In this document: piece after piece, positions 37,568 through 47,917 of the stretch
How positions within the stretch are numbered: position 1 is the stretch's first letter
Layout of the letters: every line of letters begins with the position of its first letter
Source: Moritella sp. JT01
GTDB lineage: Bacteria; Pseudomonadota; Gammaproteobacteria; Enterobacterales; Moritellaceae
Direction of reading: 5' to 3'
Length of the DNA stretch: 64,000 bases
NCBI RefSeq assembly: GCF_001574435.1
Contig: NZ_LOCN01000001.1
Span: 14,774-78,773, forward strand
The notes under the pieces: generated by a model
Seen by the model: the letters and a program-made list of their open reading frames with translations, nothing else
Databases searched by the model: none
Told to the model about the DNA's origin: nothing
Position numbers and translations under genes: made by a program

Positions 37568-38518
37568 ATGACTAAAAAAATCGCTACATTGCATCCCCGT
37601 AATCCACATCAGGGACGTTATGATTTAACCGCCTTAGTTAAAACATACCCAGCGTTAAAAGCGTTCATAACGCAAAATCCTAGTGGAGAAGATACGGTCG
37701 ATTTTAGTGATGATAAAGCCGTCATTTGCTTGAACAGTGCATTATTAGCCCATTTTTACCAAGTACCAAATTGGCAGATCCCGACAGGTTATTTATGTCC
37801 GCCAATTCCAGGTCGTGCAGATTACATTCATTACATTGCTGATTTACTGGCAGAAATGAATAATGGCGAAGTGCCAACCGGTAAGCGTGTTAAAGCGTTA
37901 GACATTGGTACTGGGGCTAACTGTATTTACCCTATTCTTGGTCATCGCAGTTATGGTTGGGGCTTTGTCGCTACCGATATTGACACTGTGGCAGCAAAAA
38001 CTGCGAATGTAATCGTGCAAGCGAACCCAGGTTTAAACAAAGCGATTAAAGTCGTGTTGAAGAAAACATCGGGCAGTATGTTTAAAGGTGTGATTAAGTA
38101 TAACGATAAATATGCGGTTACGGTTTGTAACCCGCCATTCCATGCATCAATGGCAGATGCGGCCGCTGGCACCGAGCGTAAAATTAAAAATTTACACAAA
38201 GGTAAAGCAGCGCCAACGGATACCACTAAGTTGAACTTCGGTGGTCAGAACAGCGAACTTTGGTGTGAAGGTGGCGAGTTACGCTTTGTTAAAGACATGG
38301 CGAAAGAAAGTAAAGATTTCACTGAGCAAGTGTCTTGGTTCACGAGTCTTATCTCAAAGGGTGAGCATATCGAAGAACTTGAAGAGTATTTACAATCGCT
38401 TGGCGTAAAACAAATCCGCGTGATCCCTATGTCGCAAGGTCAAAAAGTCAGTCGTATATTAGCGTGGAGCTTTATGGATACTGATGAGCAACTGCAATGG
38501 GCTACTGATAACTGGTAG
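37568..38518 (+). CDS. rlmF: 23S rRNA m6A1618 methyltransferase
   Basis: 316 residues. The cofactor-binding segment LDIGTGANCIYPILGH and the catalytic NPPFHASM motif identify an N6-adenine methyltransferase of the RlmF/YbiN family; NFGGQNSELWCEGGELRFV follows. It methylates A1618 of 23S rRNA with S-adenosylmethionine. It ends at its own strong terminator and is preceded by hrpB at 75 bases. Confidence 0.95.
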   Translation: MTKKIATLHPRNPHQGRYDLTALVKTYPALKAFITQNPSGEDTVDFSDDKAVICLNSALLAHFYQVPNWQIPTGYLCPPIPGRADYIHYIADLLAEMNNGEVPTGKRVKALDIGTGANCIYPILGHRSYGWGFVATDIDTVAAKTANVIVQANPGLNKAIKVVLKKTSGSMFKGVIKYNDKYAVTVCNPPFHASMADAAAGTERKIKNLHKGKAAPTDTTKLNFGGQNSELWCEGGELRFVKDMAKESKDFTEQVSWFTSLISKGEHIEELEEYLQSLGVKQIRVIPMSQGQKVSRILAWSFMDTDEQLQWATDNW

Positions 38519-38544
38519 TCGACGTTATATTTAGGTAGATTAAT

Positions 38545-38571
38545 ACGGCAAGCATCGCGCTTGCCGTTTTT
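38545..38571 (+). terminator. Terminator of rlmF
   Basis: A 9-bp stem ACGGCAAGC / GCTTGCCGT with a 5-base loop followed by TTTTA, 26 bases after the stop. Confidence 0.85.
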
Positions 38572-38589
38572 ATATCTAAGGATAATGTG

Positions 38590-38880
38590 ATGTTGGTATG
38601 GTTAGGTTACAGTTATTTAGTATTGAGTATCATTACTCTATTGGTATATGGTAAAGATAAATGGGCGGCTAAACGGCAGGGATGGCGTACACCAGAGCGT
38701 ACATTGCACTTGTTGGCGCTGTTAGGTGGTTGGCCAGGTGCGCTCGTCGGACAAAAACTCTTTTCTCATAAAAAAAGTAAAATCAGTTTCAAACGTATTT
38801 TTTGGTTAACGGTTGTTGGTAATGTATTAATTGTACTCGGCATTTTTCAAATTGATCCGAGTTATGTGATTGTGGGTTAG
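38590..38880 (+). CDS. DUF1294 family small membrane protein
   Basis: 96 residues from the ATG at 38590 with AAGGA upstream; the adjacent GTG at 38587 is less likely. Hydrophobic helices lie at the N-terminus (about 5-20) and C-terminus (about 75-95). The DUF1294 signature is in YGKDKWAAKRQGWRTPE, then LLALLGGWPGALVGQKLFSHK. The function is unknown; in other proteins this domain sits behind a cold-shock-type RNA-binding domain, which is absent here. Confidence 0.8.
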   Translation: MLVWLGYSYLVLSIITLLVYGKDKWAAKRQGWRTPERTLHLLALLGGWPGALVGQKLFSHKKSKISFKRIFWLTVVGNVLIVLGIFQIDPSYVIVG

Positions 38881-39017
38881 TTTCAGATACTAAAATTTTC
38901 GCCTGATTTACACATATTTACGTTATCTATACTATGCCTTTGTTTTGTTGTGTTATACCATTTCGGTCTTATTATGCTAATTACTGCTATTTTGAACGAA
39001 GACTGGGTATTCATTAA

Positions 39018-40367
39018 ATGTCGTCAATTAAAAAAAATAAATTACAGTTAGTGCTAACGTGGGTGCTATTAACAAGTGTATTACTCATCATTGTCGCGCT
39101 ATTACCAGTGACAGATAAAGTCGATGACAGTAATAATATCGGCGTCAGTGCTAATCCTGTTACCGCTGAAATTACGGATGTATCGAAAGCAAAAACAGCT
39201 ACGTTGCTACCTGAATCATTGTCACAATCAGCATTGCCTGATCCCGTTGCGACTGTTACTGAATCGGCTGTTGCTGTAATCGCTGAGGATCTTGCAAAGT
39301 CGTACCCAAAAACCATTAACTACGTGATCCAAAAGGGTGACACCTTAGGGGCTATTTTTGAGCAGTTAGATTTAAGTCAAACGAGTTTATATCAAATACT
39401 GGAAGTGGATTTAAACGTTCTGGCGTTAGATAGCATTAAACCCGGACAAACCTTAATATTCACCGAGTTTGAAGGCGAATTGACGCGTTTAGAATTACAA
39501 GTAAGTCTTGCTCATCAAGTCGTTTATAAGCGTTTAGGTGAGACCGGTTTTGAGTTTGAAGAGATAAATGTTGACGGTGAATGGCGAGACCATAGTTACA
39601 TCGGTACCGTTGAAAACAGTTTTTCTAGTTCGGCAAAGCAAGCAGGACTATCGTTATTTGAAGCACAATTCATTGTGACGTTATTAAAAGACAAAATTAA
39701 TTTTAGCCGAGACTTACGTAGCGGAGATACGTTTAAAGTCTTAGTGTCTCGTCAATATATCGGAGATCAACTCACCGGTGAAAATCGTATTGATGCGGTA
39801 AGTATTAATAATCGTAATCGTAATATTAGTGCCTATTTGTATGAAGGTATTTATTATGACGAAGCAGGCCTGAGCATTGAACGCGCGTTTGTGCGTCGTC
39901 CTGTTAGCAGTAAGTATCGTATATCATCAAGCTTCAATCCAAGACGTGTACACCCCGTGACAGGTTTATTACGTCCGCATAACGGTACAGATTTTGCGGT
40001 ACCAATTGGTACCTCTGTTTATGCAACGGGTGATGGTGTAGTGTCGCGAGTGGTTAATCATAAGTATGCTGGACTGTATATTGAGATCTCGAATGGTCAA
40101 ACATACCGTACTCGTTTTTTACACTTAAGTAAGGCGTTGGTGAGAAAAGGACAGCGAATAAAACGTGGACAAAAAATTGCGTTATCGGGTAATAGTGGTC
40201 GTGTTACCGGCCCTCATTTACATTACGAGCTACACATACGTGGCCGTGCAGTTAATGCGATGACTGCGGACATTCCTATTGCGTCGGCAATTGATAAACG
40301 TCAACAAGCGGCATTTAAACTGGCGTTAAATAGTTACCATGCAGCTTGGGAGCAAGCTAAAAGCTAA
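39018..40367 (+). CDS. Murein hydrolase-type M23 peptidase with LysM/OapA-like N-terminal part
   Basis: 449 residues. One N-terminal helix (about 10-30) is followed by a LysM/OapA-like region ([16 protein letters not shown]) and a middle domain, then the M23 peptidase with [12 protein letters not shown] (first zinc ligands) and [10 protein letters not shown] (HxH). The closing segment [12 protein letters not shown] is typical of MepM/YebA-type peptidoglycan DD-endopeptidases, which cut crosslinks to let the wall grow. It overlaps the convergent arfB by 11 bases. Confidence 0.92.
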   Translation: MSSIKKNKLQLVLTWVLLTSVLLIIVALLPVTDKVDDSNNIGVSANPVTAEITDVSKAKTATLLPESLSQSALPDPVATVTESAVAVIAEDLAKSYPKTINYVIQKGDTLGAIFEQLDLSQTSLYQILEVDLNVLALDSIKPGQTLIFTEFEGELTRLELQVSLAHQVVYKRLGETGFEFEEINVDGEWRDHSYIGTVENSFSSSAKQAGLSLFEAQFIVTLLKDKINFSRDLRSGDTFKVLVSRQYIGDQLTGENRIDAVSINNRNRNISAYLYEGIYYDEAGLSIERAFVRRPVSSKYRISSSFNPRRVHPVTGLLRPHNGTDFAVPIGTSVYATGDGVVSRVVNHKYAGLYIEISNGQTYRTRFLHLSKALVRKGQRIKRGQKIALSGNSGRVTGPHLHYELHIRGRAVNAMTADIPIASAIDKRQQAAFKLALNSYHAAWEQAKS

Positions 40368-40770
40368 CTTTACCGCGCATGTTTTTGGTCTTACCACGCT
40401 GAGTTTTAGTGTCCATACGTTTCTTTTTGGCATTACGACTCGGCTTGGTGGCACGACGTGCCTTTTGGATCACGGTCGCCTGCTTAATCAATTCAACTAA
40501 ACGTTCAAATGCCACCTGTTTGTTATAATCCTGACTACGCGATTCTTGTGATTTTATTATGATCACACCGTCTTTGGTAATACGATGATCGCTTAACGCT
40601 AATAATCTTTCTTTATAAAAATCGGGTAGTGAAGACGACTTAATATCAAAGCGCAAATGGATCGCCGTTGATACTTTATTGACGTTTTGACCACCGGCGC
40701 CTTGTGCGCGGATGGCTTGAATATCAATTTCTGAATCTGGAATTGATACATTGCTCGAGATGAAAACCAT
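40357..40770 (-). CDS. arfB: Alternative ribosome-rescue factor ArfB (YaeJ)
   Basis: 137 residues. The GGQ motif is in [21 protein letters not shown], and the basic C-terminal tail ([18 protein letters not shown]) that fits into the mRNA channel is present. It hydrolyses peptidyl-tRNA on ribosomes stalled at mRNA ends. It is convergent with the M23 gene and overlaps it by 11 bases. Confidence 0.93.
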   Translation of the reverse strand: MVFISSNVSIPDSEIDIQAIRAQGAGGQNVNKVSTAIHLRFDIKSSSLPDFYKERLLALSDHRITKDGVIIIKSQESRSQDYNKQVAFERLVELIKQATVIQKARRATKPSRNAKKKRMDTKTQRGKTKNMRGKVSF

Positions 40771-40942
40771 TGATGAACCTTGGTGTTATATTACAGTGCG
40801 ATATTGGGCAGACAGATGCTGTGTTATTGATGAGTAACCGCTAGCGTCTGGTTTTAGATGCACCTATGATACGCGAGTTTGTGGCTATTGTTAATTTTCA
40901 ATTGCCACACGTGATTATTTGCAATTCGATTAGAGAATATTT

Positions 40943-41443
40943 ATGGAAATAATTCGACCAGTCAAAGTGACGGATGCTCACGCGTTATCAGCGTTATTTT
41001 CGCAACTGAATAACGAAACGCCGTTTATGTCCATGGGTGAGAAAAATAGTGCGACTGAACTCAGCGAGCACCTGGCGTTATTTATCAATTCAGCAACCCA
41101 AGTGCTTTATGTAATAGAACGAGGTAACCATAAACTGATCGGTTTTGCGATAGGCATAACAGGTTATATTAGTGGTGATAGTCATACTGCCTCTTTGGTT
41201 ATGGGTATTCAGCAAGCGAGTATCGGTTTGGGGCTTGGCGGGAAATTATTGGCACATGTCGAAGCGTGGGCGCGTCTGTCTAAACTAAAACAACTAGAAT
41301 TAACCGTCATGATAGCCAATGAAAACGCGATAGTATTTTATAAAAACAATGGCTTTAAGCAATTAATATCAAAACCACAAGGGATGATTGACGACCTTGC
41401 TGAAAATGAATTATATATGGTAAAGGCAGTTAATTTGGATTAA
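40943..41443 (+). CDS. GNAT-family N-acetyltransferase
   Basis: 166 residues. The acetyl-CoA binding segment IQQASIGLGLGGKLLAHVEAW and the C-terminal ELTVMIANENAIVFYKNNGF are standard GNAT features. The substrate is unknown. It ends 10 bases before the LysE-type exporter gene, suggesting one transcript. Confidence 0.88.
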   Translation: MEIIRPVKVTDAHALSALFSQLNNETPFMSMGEKNSATELSEHLALFINSATQVLYVIERGNHKLIGFAIGITGYISGDSHTASLVMGIQQASIGLGLGGKLLAHVEAWARLSKLKQLELTVMIANENAIVFYKNNGFKQLISKPQGMIDDLAENELYMVKAVNLD

Positions 41444-41453
41444 GGAAGATCAG

Positions 41454-42092
41454 ATGGATATTGGTTACTGGGCAATGTTTCTCACCGCATCATTAGCACT
41501 AAATATGACACCGGGACCGGATCTGATATTTGTACTGACTAAGACGGTTAGCCATGGTCGTAAAACGGGCGTAGTTGCCGCCGCTGGGGCTTGTTCTGGT
41601 GCTTTGGTGCACGTAGCTGCCGCAGCATTAGGTTTATCAGCGATCATCGTTTCTTCCGCTTATGCTTTTATACTCATTAAAATCATTGGTGTGGGTTATC
41701 TTATTTATTTGGCTTGGCAGGCATTCACTGCATCAGGTGGTATTGAATTAACGACCACTGGCCATACTGATGGTGATTCTTCATCGCTAATGTCGCATTG
41801 GAAAATATTCAAACAAGGGGTATTAATCGATGTCCTGAACCCCAAGGCGGCGATCTTTTTCATGGCTTTTTTACCACAGTTTGTGCGTGAAGGGCATGGT
41901 TCGATCTCAATGCAATTATTGTTGTTGGGTTTGATTGTGGTGATTGGCGCATTTGTGGTGGAACTCGGTTATATTTTTGTTGCCCATCGTTTAACCAAAA
42001 AAGTAAAAGGTAATCAAAGTTTTACTGTTTGGCTTAATCGCGCTGTTGGTACTGTTTTTGTTGCTCTAGGGATCAAACTCGCGGCCACATAA
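41454..42092 (+). CDS. LysE/RhtB-family amino acid exporter
   Basis: 212 residues with about six hydrophobic helices. NMTPGPDLIFVLTKTVSHGRKTG is the N-terminal LysE signature and LNPKAAIFFMAFLPQF the mid-protein one. The substrate is unknown. It follows the GNAT gene by 10 bases and may be functionally tied to it. Confidence 0.9.
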   Translation: MDIGYWAMFLTASLALNMTPGPDLIFVLTKTVSHGRKTGVVAAAGACSGALVHVAAAALGLSAIIVSSAYAFILIKIIGVGYLIYLAWQAFTASGGIELTTTGHTDGDSSSLMSHWKIFKQGVLIDVLNPKAAIFFMAFLPQFVREGHGSISMQLLLLGLIVVIGAFVVELGYIFVAHRLTKKVKGNQSFTVWLNRAVGTVFVALGIKLAAT

Positions 42093-42201
42093 TCAGGTAG
42101 TTAAAATACCCCGCTGCAATAGTTGAGTTAGGGGGAGTGAACAGGGTAAACTAACGATTCTTTTTTACGCTATTTTATCTAATCGTATTAGACTGTATTT
42201 A

Positions 42202-44457
42202 ATGCAATTTCTAGGACCCTTTCCATTGGCTAAACGTCCCGTAAGTGATGACACAAAAAAAACTGTCAGCAAACGAAAAACACCAGCAAAACCTGCAGCA
42301 AAAAAAACAACTAAGAAATCCACAGCCAAAAAAACCACGAAGCTAAACACGAAAAAGGCAACCAGTCGTACCTGGACTCGCAGTATTGTCATTTTCCTAT
42401 TTAAATTTAGTTTGGCTTTTTCGGCTCTTTTTGTTCTCTATGGTATGTATTTAGACAGTAAGATTCAAACGCGATTTTCTGGCCCTATTTGGAAGACCCC
42501 AGCGCAGATATACGCACGCAGTTTAGAACTAAAACCAGGGATGTTTTTACCACACGATAAATTGGTCGAAGAACTGGTGTTACTTAATTATTTGAAAGTA
42601 GCAAAACCGCGTACTGCAGGACAATACTCGATATCGGCGACTAAAGTCGAATTACTGCGTCGAAGTTTTACTTACCTTGATGGCATAGAGCCGAATAAAG
42701 CGTTGTTTCTGTCCTTTGCCGACAATCGGTTAGTCAGTATCCGTGATCAGGAAACCGGTAAATATCTTAATTCAGTCAATCTTGATCCTATGCTGCTTGA
42801 TACTCTGCAAGCGCCGAACCAAGAAGATCGCATTTTGGTAGAATTACAAGATTACCCACAATTATTAATTGATACCTTATTATTAGTGGAAGATGGCAAC
42901 TTTTACCATCATAACGGCATATCGCCTGTTGCTATTATTCGTGCTGCGTTTGCCAATATGAATGCTGGGCGAACGGTACAGGGAGGCAGTACACTGACTC
43001 AGCAGTTAGTTAAAAACTTTTTCTTAACCCGTCAGCGCAGTTATTGGCGTAAATTTAACGAAGCGTACATGGCAATATTGATTAACTATCGTTTAAGTAA
43101 GGATGCGGTATTAAGTGGCTATCTTAACGAGGTTTATTTAGGTCAAAACTACAGTGATGGTGTATATGGTTTTGGTTTAGCCAGCTACTTTTATTTTGGC
43201 AGACCAGTACCGGAACTGAGCATAGACCAAATGGCATTCTTGGTTGCCGTTGTTAAAGGGCCGTCGTTTTATGATCCGTGGCGCTATCCCAAACGTGCAC
43301 TTGAACGTCGTGATATGATCATTCGTTTATTATCCAAAAATGGCAAGATCAGTACCGCTGAATATCGCGCCGCGATTACTCGACCGCTGGGTATTATTCC
43401 ACGTGGACACATGAGTATCACTAAAGCACCGGCGTTTTTATCGTTATTACGCCGTGAGTTAAAGACCACGTTTGGCGATGCGCTTTATGATCAATCCGGA
43501 TTGAAAATATTCACTAGTTTGGACCCGCTGGCACAACATGCGGCAGAAACAGCGGTCACGACAAGTCTACCTCGATTAGAAAAGGCTCGTAATATTTCCG
43601 GATTAGAAACCGCCATGGTGGTGACCGACCGCCAATATGGTCGTGTCAAAGCAATAGTGGGTGGTCGTAACACGCAATATGCAGGCTTTAACCGCGCGCT
43701 GGATGCTTCTCGTTCGATTGGATCAGTGGTGAAACCCGCCATTTATTTAACCGCATTTGAGCAGGGTTATGATCTTAATTCACCGTTAGAAGATAAACCG
43801 CTGCGATTAAATAACCAGTACGGTAATAACTGGCAGCCAAAAAATTATGATCGTAAATACCGTGGTGAAGTACCGCTGTATCAAGCCTTGATGCAATCGC
43901 TTAACGTACCAACGGTTAATTTAGGCATGGCTCTGGGTGTGGATAATGTGATTAAAAGTTTAAAACGTCTAGGTGTTGAGAAAGTTGATAATCACTATCC
44001 ATCGATGTTATTGGGGGCATTAAATATGTCACCATTCCAAGTATCACAAATGTATCAGACCATTGCGACCGCTGGGGTGTATCATAAGTTAACCAGTCTA
44101 GTCGCGGTGGTTGATGAAGAAGGTGATTTAGTCTACCAACAAAACCTGAAAGGTCAGCGTCGCTTCGATCGTAAAGATATAGACCTGACTATTTATAATA
44201 TGACGCTGGTGGCCAAAAAAGGCACTGCTCGACGGTTAAGCTGGCAATTTCCAGGTATTAACTTTGCAGGCAAAACCGGTTCGACCGATAAGTTACGTGA
44301 CAGTTGGTTTGTGGGTTTAGATAATCGTGACGTGGTTACGGTTTGGGTGGGACGTGATGATAATAAAACCTCAACCTTGACTGGTTCGAGTGGAGCATTA
44401 ACGGTATTTGGTGATTATATGAAACTACGTAGTGCAGATAGCTTAGTGGTGAATTAG
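42202..44457 (+). CDS. mrcB: Penicillin-binding protein 1B
   Basis: 751 residues. A very basic, Lys/Thr-rich cytoplasmic tail (about residues 17-55, KKTTKKSTAKKTTK) is followed by one membrane helix. Then comes a UvrB-domain-like region, the GT51 transglycosylase with EDGNFYHHNGI and GGSTLTQQLVKNFFL, and the transpeptidase with SVVKP (SxxK), SLNVPT (SxN) and AGKTGSTD (KTG). It makes and crosslinks peptidoglycan. In E. coli mrcB follows hrpB. No strong ribosome binding site is visible before the ATG. Confidence 0.95.
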   Translation: MQFLGPFPLAKRPVSDDTKKTVSKRKTPAKPAAKKTTKKSTAKKTTKLNTKKATSRTWTRSIVIFLFKFSLAFSALFVLYGMYLDSKIQTRFSGPIWKTPAQIYARSLELKPGMFLPHDKLVEELVLLNYLKVAKPRTAGQYSISATKVELLRRSFTYLDGIEPNKALFLSFADNRLVSIRDQETGKYLNSVNLDPMLLDTLQAPNQEDRILVELQDYPQLLIDTLLLVEDGNFYHHNGISPVAIIRAAFANMNAGRTVQGGSTLTQQLVKNFFLTRQRSYWRKFNEAYMAILINYRLSKDAVLSGYLNEVYLGQNYSDGVYGFGLASYFYFGRPVPELSIDQMAFLVAVVKGPSFYDPWRYPKRALERRDMIIRLLSKNGKISTAEYRAAITRPLGIIPRGHMSITKAPAFLSLLRRELKTTFGDALYDQSGLKIFTSLDPLAQHAAETAVTTSLPRLEKARNISGLETAMVVTDRQYGRVKAIVGGRNTQYAGFNRALDASRSIGSVVKPAIYLTAFEQGYDLNSPLEDKPLRLNNQYGNNWQPKNYDRKYRGEVPLYQALMQSLNVPTVNLGMALGVDNVIKSLKRLGVEKVDNHYPSMLLGALNMSPFQVSQMYQTIATAGVYHKLTSLVAVVDEEGDLVYQQNLKGQRRFDRKDIDLTIYNMTLVAKKGTARRLSWQFPGINFAGKTGSTDKLRDSWFVGLDNRDVVTVWVGRDDNKTSTLTGSSGALTVFGDYMKLRSADSLVVN

Positions 44458-44485
44458 CGTAGATACAACAAGATTATATCAGAAC

Positions 44486-44550
44486 TAAAAACGGCGAAGG
44501 ATTACTATGATGACTATTACTAGTAAGATAGAAAAACCTCGCCGTTTTTA
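44486..44550 (+). terminator. Terminator of mrcB
   Basis: AAAAACGGCGA pairs with TCGCCGTTTTT around a long loop of about 40 bases, ending in TTTTTA. The inner loop has ACTAGT-like symmetry (ATTACTAGTAAG). Confidence 0.55.
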
Positions 44551-44580
44551 TTTATGTGAACGAGTTGGTATTAACTGGAC

Positions 44581-45255
44581 CTAGAAGTGACCTTCAAAAC
44601 CAACAAATGCACCGTCAATGGTTGCATCAGCTTTCACGTCATCAACACTAAAATTAAGTTGTTGAATACGGTAGCCAGCGCGGATAGACCAATCAAGTAC
44701 ATAACCTGGGTTTAGCATGAAAGATAAACCTACTTCTGCATCACCGTATACATCACCAGTAATACCGATCGCATTTACCATAGCAAAGGCTTTCAATGGG
44801 AACATAGGCAGGCCTACTTCACCGTATACATAACCCATAGGTAATGGACCAGAGAATGACACATTAGTCGAACCATCTTCGAAAGTACCGTTCAGTTGAC
44901 GCCATGTCACACCTGCATCAAGTGATACAATGTCATTGTCTAAGAATTCATAGTACAGGGTGAAATCAACGGTTTTTAAGTTAACCTTTTTGCTCGCTGA
45001 AGAGCCTTCAACATCGATATTTGAGAAACTAACTGCTGCATTTGGAATTAATGGAATTGGATGTTCAAACTTCACATACATACGGTAGTTGTAAGTTTCT
45101 TCGTAATTAGTGCTTAAAGCATCGCCTTTGTAGCTAAGTGTACCGTCAACACCTGATTGCCAGATATCAGCACCAAAATAGGTGCCAAGCATATCAGCAG
45201 CTACGCCGTTCGAAAAACCGGTAAGAAGAGTTAGTGCAAGTAGTTGTTTTTTCAT
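44581..45255 (-). CDS. TIGR04219-like outer membrane beta-barrel protein
   Basis: 224 residues with a signal peptide (cleaved near NGVAA) and a C-terminal Phe (GFEGHF) expected of barrel proteins. ADMLGTYFGADIWQSGVDG and DFTLYYEFLDNDIVSLDAGVTWRQLNG fit the TIGR04219 family of small outer membrane barrels of unknown function. It is convergent with mrcB and stands alone. Confidence 0.8.
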   Translation of the reverse strand: MKKQLLALTLLTGFSNGVAADMLGTYFGADIWQSGVDGTLSYKGDALSTNYEETYNYRMYVKFEHPIPLIPNAAVSFSNIDVEGSSASKKVNLKTVDFTLYYEFLDNDIVSLDAGVTWRQLNGTFEDGSTNVSFSGPLPMGYVYGEVGLPMFPLKAFAMVNAIGITGDVYGDAEVGLSFMLNPGYVLDWSIRAGYRIQQLNFSVDDVKADATIDGAFVGFEGHF

Positions 45256-45638
45256 AATGAGTCCATGTTCATCTATGTAATTTGTCGCGCAACAGTAACA
45301 GCAAGCGTCCTTAGTTAATAAGTATTAGTCAAAACCTAGTTATTTCCTAACACTATTAACAGGCGGTTAATACTTTCAGCCTGTGTGGGAAAAAGTTTAG
45401 CGCTAATATTAAGTTTTACAAAGCCGTTTGCATGCAGTTGTTTTTGGTGGCTATTATACATTTTACAGTTAAATTATCATGTTTAATGATCTATTTATGT
45501 CATTTAAACCAAAGTAGCTTAACTTGTTTTTGGCTGGTACTTTTACTAGGTAAAAAAAAGACACAAAAAAGCCCTAAAAATAGGGCTTAACAAAATGATA
45601 AAAATGGTACTTTTATCATACTTTTAGGTGCGAAATTG
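45256..45638. other. Intergenic region between barrel protein and hemL
   Basis: 383 bases. The hemL terminator is at 45563-45590. The 300 bases upstream of the barrel gene are AT-rich and show no clear promoter or operator that I can defend. Confidence 0.4.
45563..45590 (-). terminator. Terminator of hemL
   Basis: A stem AAGCCCTA / TAGGGCTT with a short A-rich loop. On the minus strand it is followed by TTTTGTGTC and further T's. Confidence 0.75.
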
Positions 45639-46928
45639 TTACGCTAGTTTAGCAAAACAACGTTCAGCCGCTGCAATTGTTGCTTCAATATCGGCACTGG
45701 TATGCGCAGTTGATAAGAAACCGGCTTCAAATGCAGACGGTGCAAGGTAAACACCTTCAGCTAACATTAAGTGGAAGAATTTCTTGAAGCGTTCTGCATC
45801 ACACTTACATACAGCTTCAAAACCAGTGACTTCAGCTTGGTCGGTAAAGAAGAAACCAAACATACCGCCAACGTAGTTTACAGCCAGTGCGATGTTTTGG
45901 CGTGCAGCTGCGGCTTTAAGACCTTCTGCTAATTGCTTGGTGCTTGCACTTAATTGCGCAGCCACTTCTGGCTTATCAATTTCGGTTAATGCAGCAAGAC
46001 CTGCCGCCATTGCAATTGGGTTACCCGACAATGTACCCGCTTGGTATACCGGACCTGTTGGGGCAATGTGTTGCATGATCTCAAGTTTACCGCCAAACGC
46101 GCCAACTGGCATGCCGCCGCCAATTACTTTACCTAATGTCGTTAGGTCTGGTTCTACTTGGTAGTGTGCTTGTGCACAGCCCGTTGCAACACGGAAACCT
46201 GTCATTACTTCATCAAAGATAAGTACGGCATTGTATTTATCACAAATACTACGCAGTCCTTGTAGGAAACCTGCTTGTGGTGGAATGCAGTTCATGTTGC
46301 CAGCAACAGGTTCTACAATGATACAAGAGATGTCTTCTGGATATTCAGCAAAGAGTGATTCAACCGATGCTAAATCATTGAACGTTGCTGTCAGTGTATG
46401 CTTAGCAAAATCAGCTGGAATACCTGGTGAACTTGGTTGACCTAACGTTAATGCGCCAGAACCAGCTTTAACCAGTAGTGAATCTGCATGGCCGTGGTAG
46501 CAGCCTTCAAATTTCAAAATTTTGTCACGATTTGTGTAACCACGCGCGAGACGGATCGCACTCATTGTGGCTTCAGTACCTGAGCTAACCATGCGTATTT
46601 GTGCCATTGACGGCACCATAGATTGTACTTTTTGCGCCATGATCACTTCTATTTCGGTTGGTGCACCAAAACTTAAGCCATTTTCAACAGCGGCAAGTAC
46701 CGCAGATTTGATCGCAGGGTGGTTATGACCCAAGATCATTGGCCCCCATGAACCAACATAATCAATATAAGTATTGCCATCTACATCATAGATGCGCGCG
46801 CCTTCGGCACGTTGAATAAAGAGTGGGCTACCACCAACGCCATTGAATGCGCGCACTGGCGAATTAACACCACCAGGAATAATAACTTGAGCTTGAGTGA
46901 AAAGTTGGCTTGATTTTGACATCTGCAA
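45639..46928 (-). CDS. hemL: Glutamate-1-semialdehyde 2,1-aminomutase
   Basis: 429 residues. Family segments are [65 protein letters not shown] and the pyridoxal phosphate lysine in [18 protein letters not shown]. It makes 5-aminolevulinate for heme from glutamate-1-semialdehyde. It is divergent from the coiled-coil gene before erpA; hemL is also close to erpA in E. coli. Confidence 0.97.
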   Translation of the reverse strand: MQMSKSSQLFTQAQVIIPGGVNSPVRAFNGVGGSPLFIQRAEGARIYDVDGNTYIDYVGSWGPMILGHNHPAIKSAVLAAVENGLSFGAPTEIEVIMAQKVQSMVPSMAQIRMVSSGTEATMSAIRLARGYTNRDKILKFEGCYHGHADSLLVKAGSGALTLGQPSSPGIPADFAKHTLTATFNDLASVESLFAEYPEDISCIIVEPVAGNMNCIPPQAGFLQGLRSICDKYNAVLIFDEVMTGFRVATGCAQAHYQVEPDLTTLGKVIGGGMPVGAFGGKLEIMQHIAPTGPVYQAGTLSGNPIAMAAGLAALTEIDKPEVAAQLSASTKQLAEGLKAAAARQNIALAVNYVGGMFGFFFTDQAEVTGFEAVCKCDAERFKKFFHLMLAEGVYLAPSAFEAGFLSTAHTSADIEATIAAAERCFAKLA

Positions 46929-47112
46929 TCCTTTTATCTACTGTCAGAGACGATATATTAGAAATATTTTAAGGCGTTATTATACCTATTCAGGGGTTTA
47001 AACGTAGCTTTTTTACATTTTTAGCGACTTGTACTTAAGTTGCCTTTGTTTTCGTCGGTATAATCGTTAAAATAGCGCTTTATTTTTATGCTTCATCACG
47101 AAAAAGGCTGAC

Positions 47113-47808
47113 ATGTTTAAGATTATTAAACCACGTTACATCGTATTATTAGCGCTCGCTATATTATTAGGTTATGGCTTTTCTTATTTAAAAGGCATGG
47201 AGTCAGCAGCAAAAATAACCATGAAAGATGATGAGATTTCACGACTCAGTAGTGACTTAGCGGAAACGAGTAAGATCAAAGCACAAGTTGAAGTCGAACT
47301 ACAAACCTCGCAAGTATTAGTGGGTCAGCTAACCGAGCAGCAACGTACGCTATTTAATGAAAATGCTGAGTTAAAGCGTGAGTTAGTTTTTTATCGACGA
47401 ATCATGGCACCGGAAGACGTCATTAATGGCGTGAAATTAGAAAGCCTGACATTTATTCCCGAAGTCAGCGAAGATTACTACTTTATGCAGCTTGTATTAA
47501 TGCAGGTACAAAAGAAAAAGCGCCACATTAAAGCCTCTGCCGATTTAATTTTTTACGGTAGCCTCGATGGGAAACCAGTGGAGTACCGTTGGAATGAATT
47601 AGTGGATAAAAAACAACAAAAATTAAGTTTCTCATTTCGTTATTTCCAAGCGGTGGAAGGATCAATTAAGTTTCCGTTGGGGTTTGTACCCGAGCGCGTT
47701 GCATTTGTGGGTAAGATAAAGGGGAATCGTTGGAATTCTGGCGTTAACTTAAAACAAAGCTTTGACTGGAGTGCGGTATTACAAACCAGTGACTCTATCT
47801 CTGGGTAA
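47113..47808 (+). CDS. Membrane-anchored coiled-coil protein, DUF6776-like
   Basis: 231 residues: an N-terminal helix (about 9-25), a coiled coil (about 35-95, EISRLSSDLAETSKIKAQVEVELQ) and a C-terminal globular domain with VKLESLTFIPEV and the RYFQAVEGSIKFPLGF segment. I recall this pattern as DUF6776, often next to erpA, but I am not certain of the number. The coiled-coil part is periplasmic if the helix is an anchor. The function is unknown. Confidence 0.7.
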   Translation: MFKIIKPRYIVLLALAILLGYGFSYLKGMESAAKITMKDDEISRLSSDLAETSKIKAQVEVELQTSQVLVGQLTEQQRTLFNENAELKRELVFYRRIMAPEDVINGVKLESLTFIPEVSEDYYFMQLVLMQVQKKKRHIKASADLIFYGSLDGKPVEYRWNELVDKKQQKLSFSFRYFQAVEGSIKFPLGFVPERVAFVGKIKGNRWNSGVNLKQSFDWSAVLQTSDSISG

Positions 47809-47850
47809 TCACCTATCATTACAGTGCTAGGTATAATGCATTAAGAAACG

Positions 47851-47875
47851 ATAGTTGACGAAATTAGTCAGGTAT
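47851..47875 (+). promoter_or_regulatory. IscR type 1 binding site upstream of erpA
   Basis: A 25-base site with two inverted halves, ATAGTTGAC and GTCAGGTAT. It agrees with 24 of 25 positions of the type 1 IscR consensus as I remember it. The one mismatch is a G where the consensus has T, after the first GAC. It covers the promoter -35 hexamer TTGACG. Confidence 0.8.
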
Positions 47876-47883
47876 TAGATAAT
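47855..47883 (+). promoter_or_regulatory. Sigma-70 promoter of erpA
   Basis: -35 TTGACG, 17-base spacer, -10 GATAAT. It lies 35 bases before the erpA start and overlaps the IscR site. Confidence 0.75.
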
Positions 47884-47917
47884 TGAACGTATAAATCGAG
47901 TTTAAGTGAGAGCAGAT

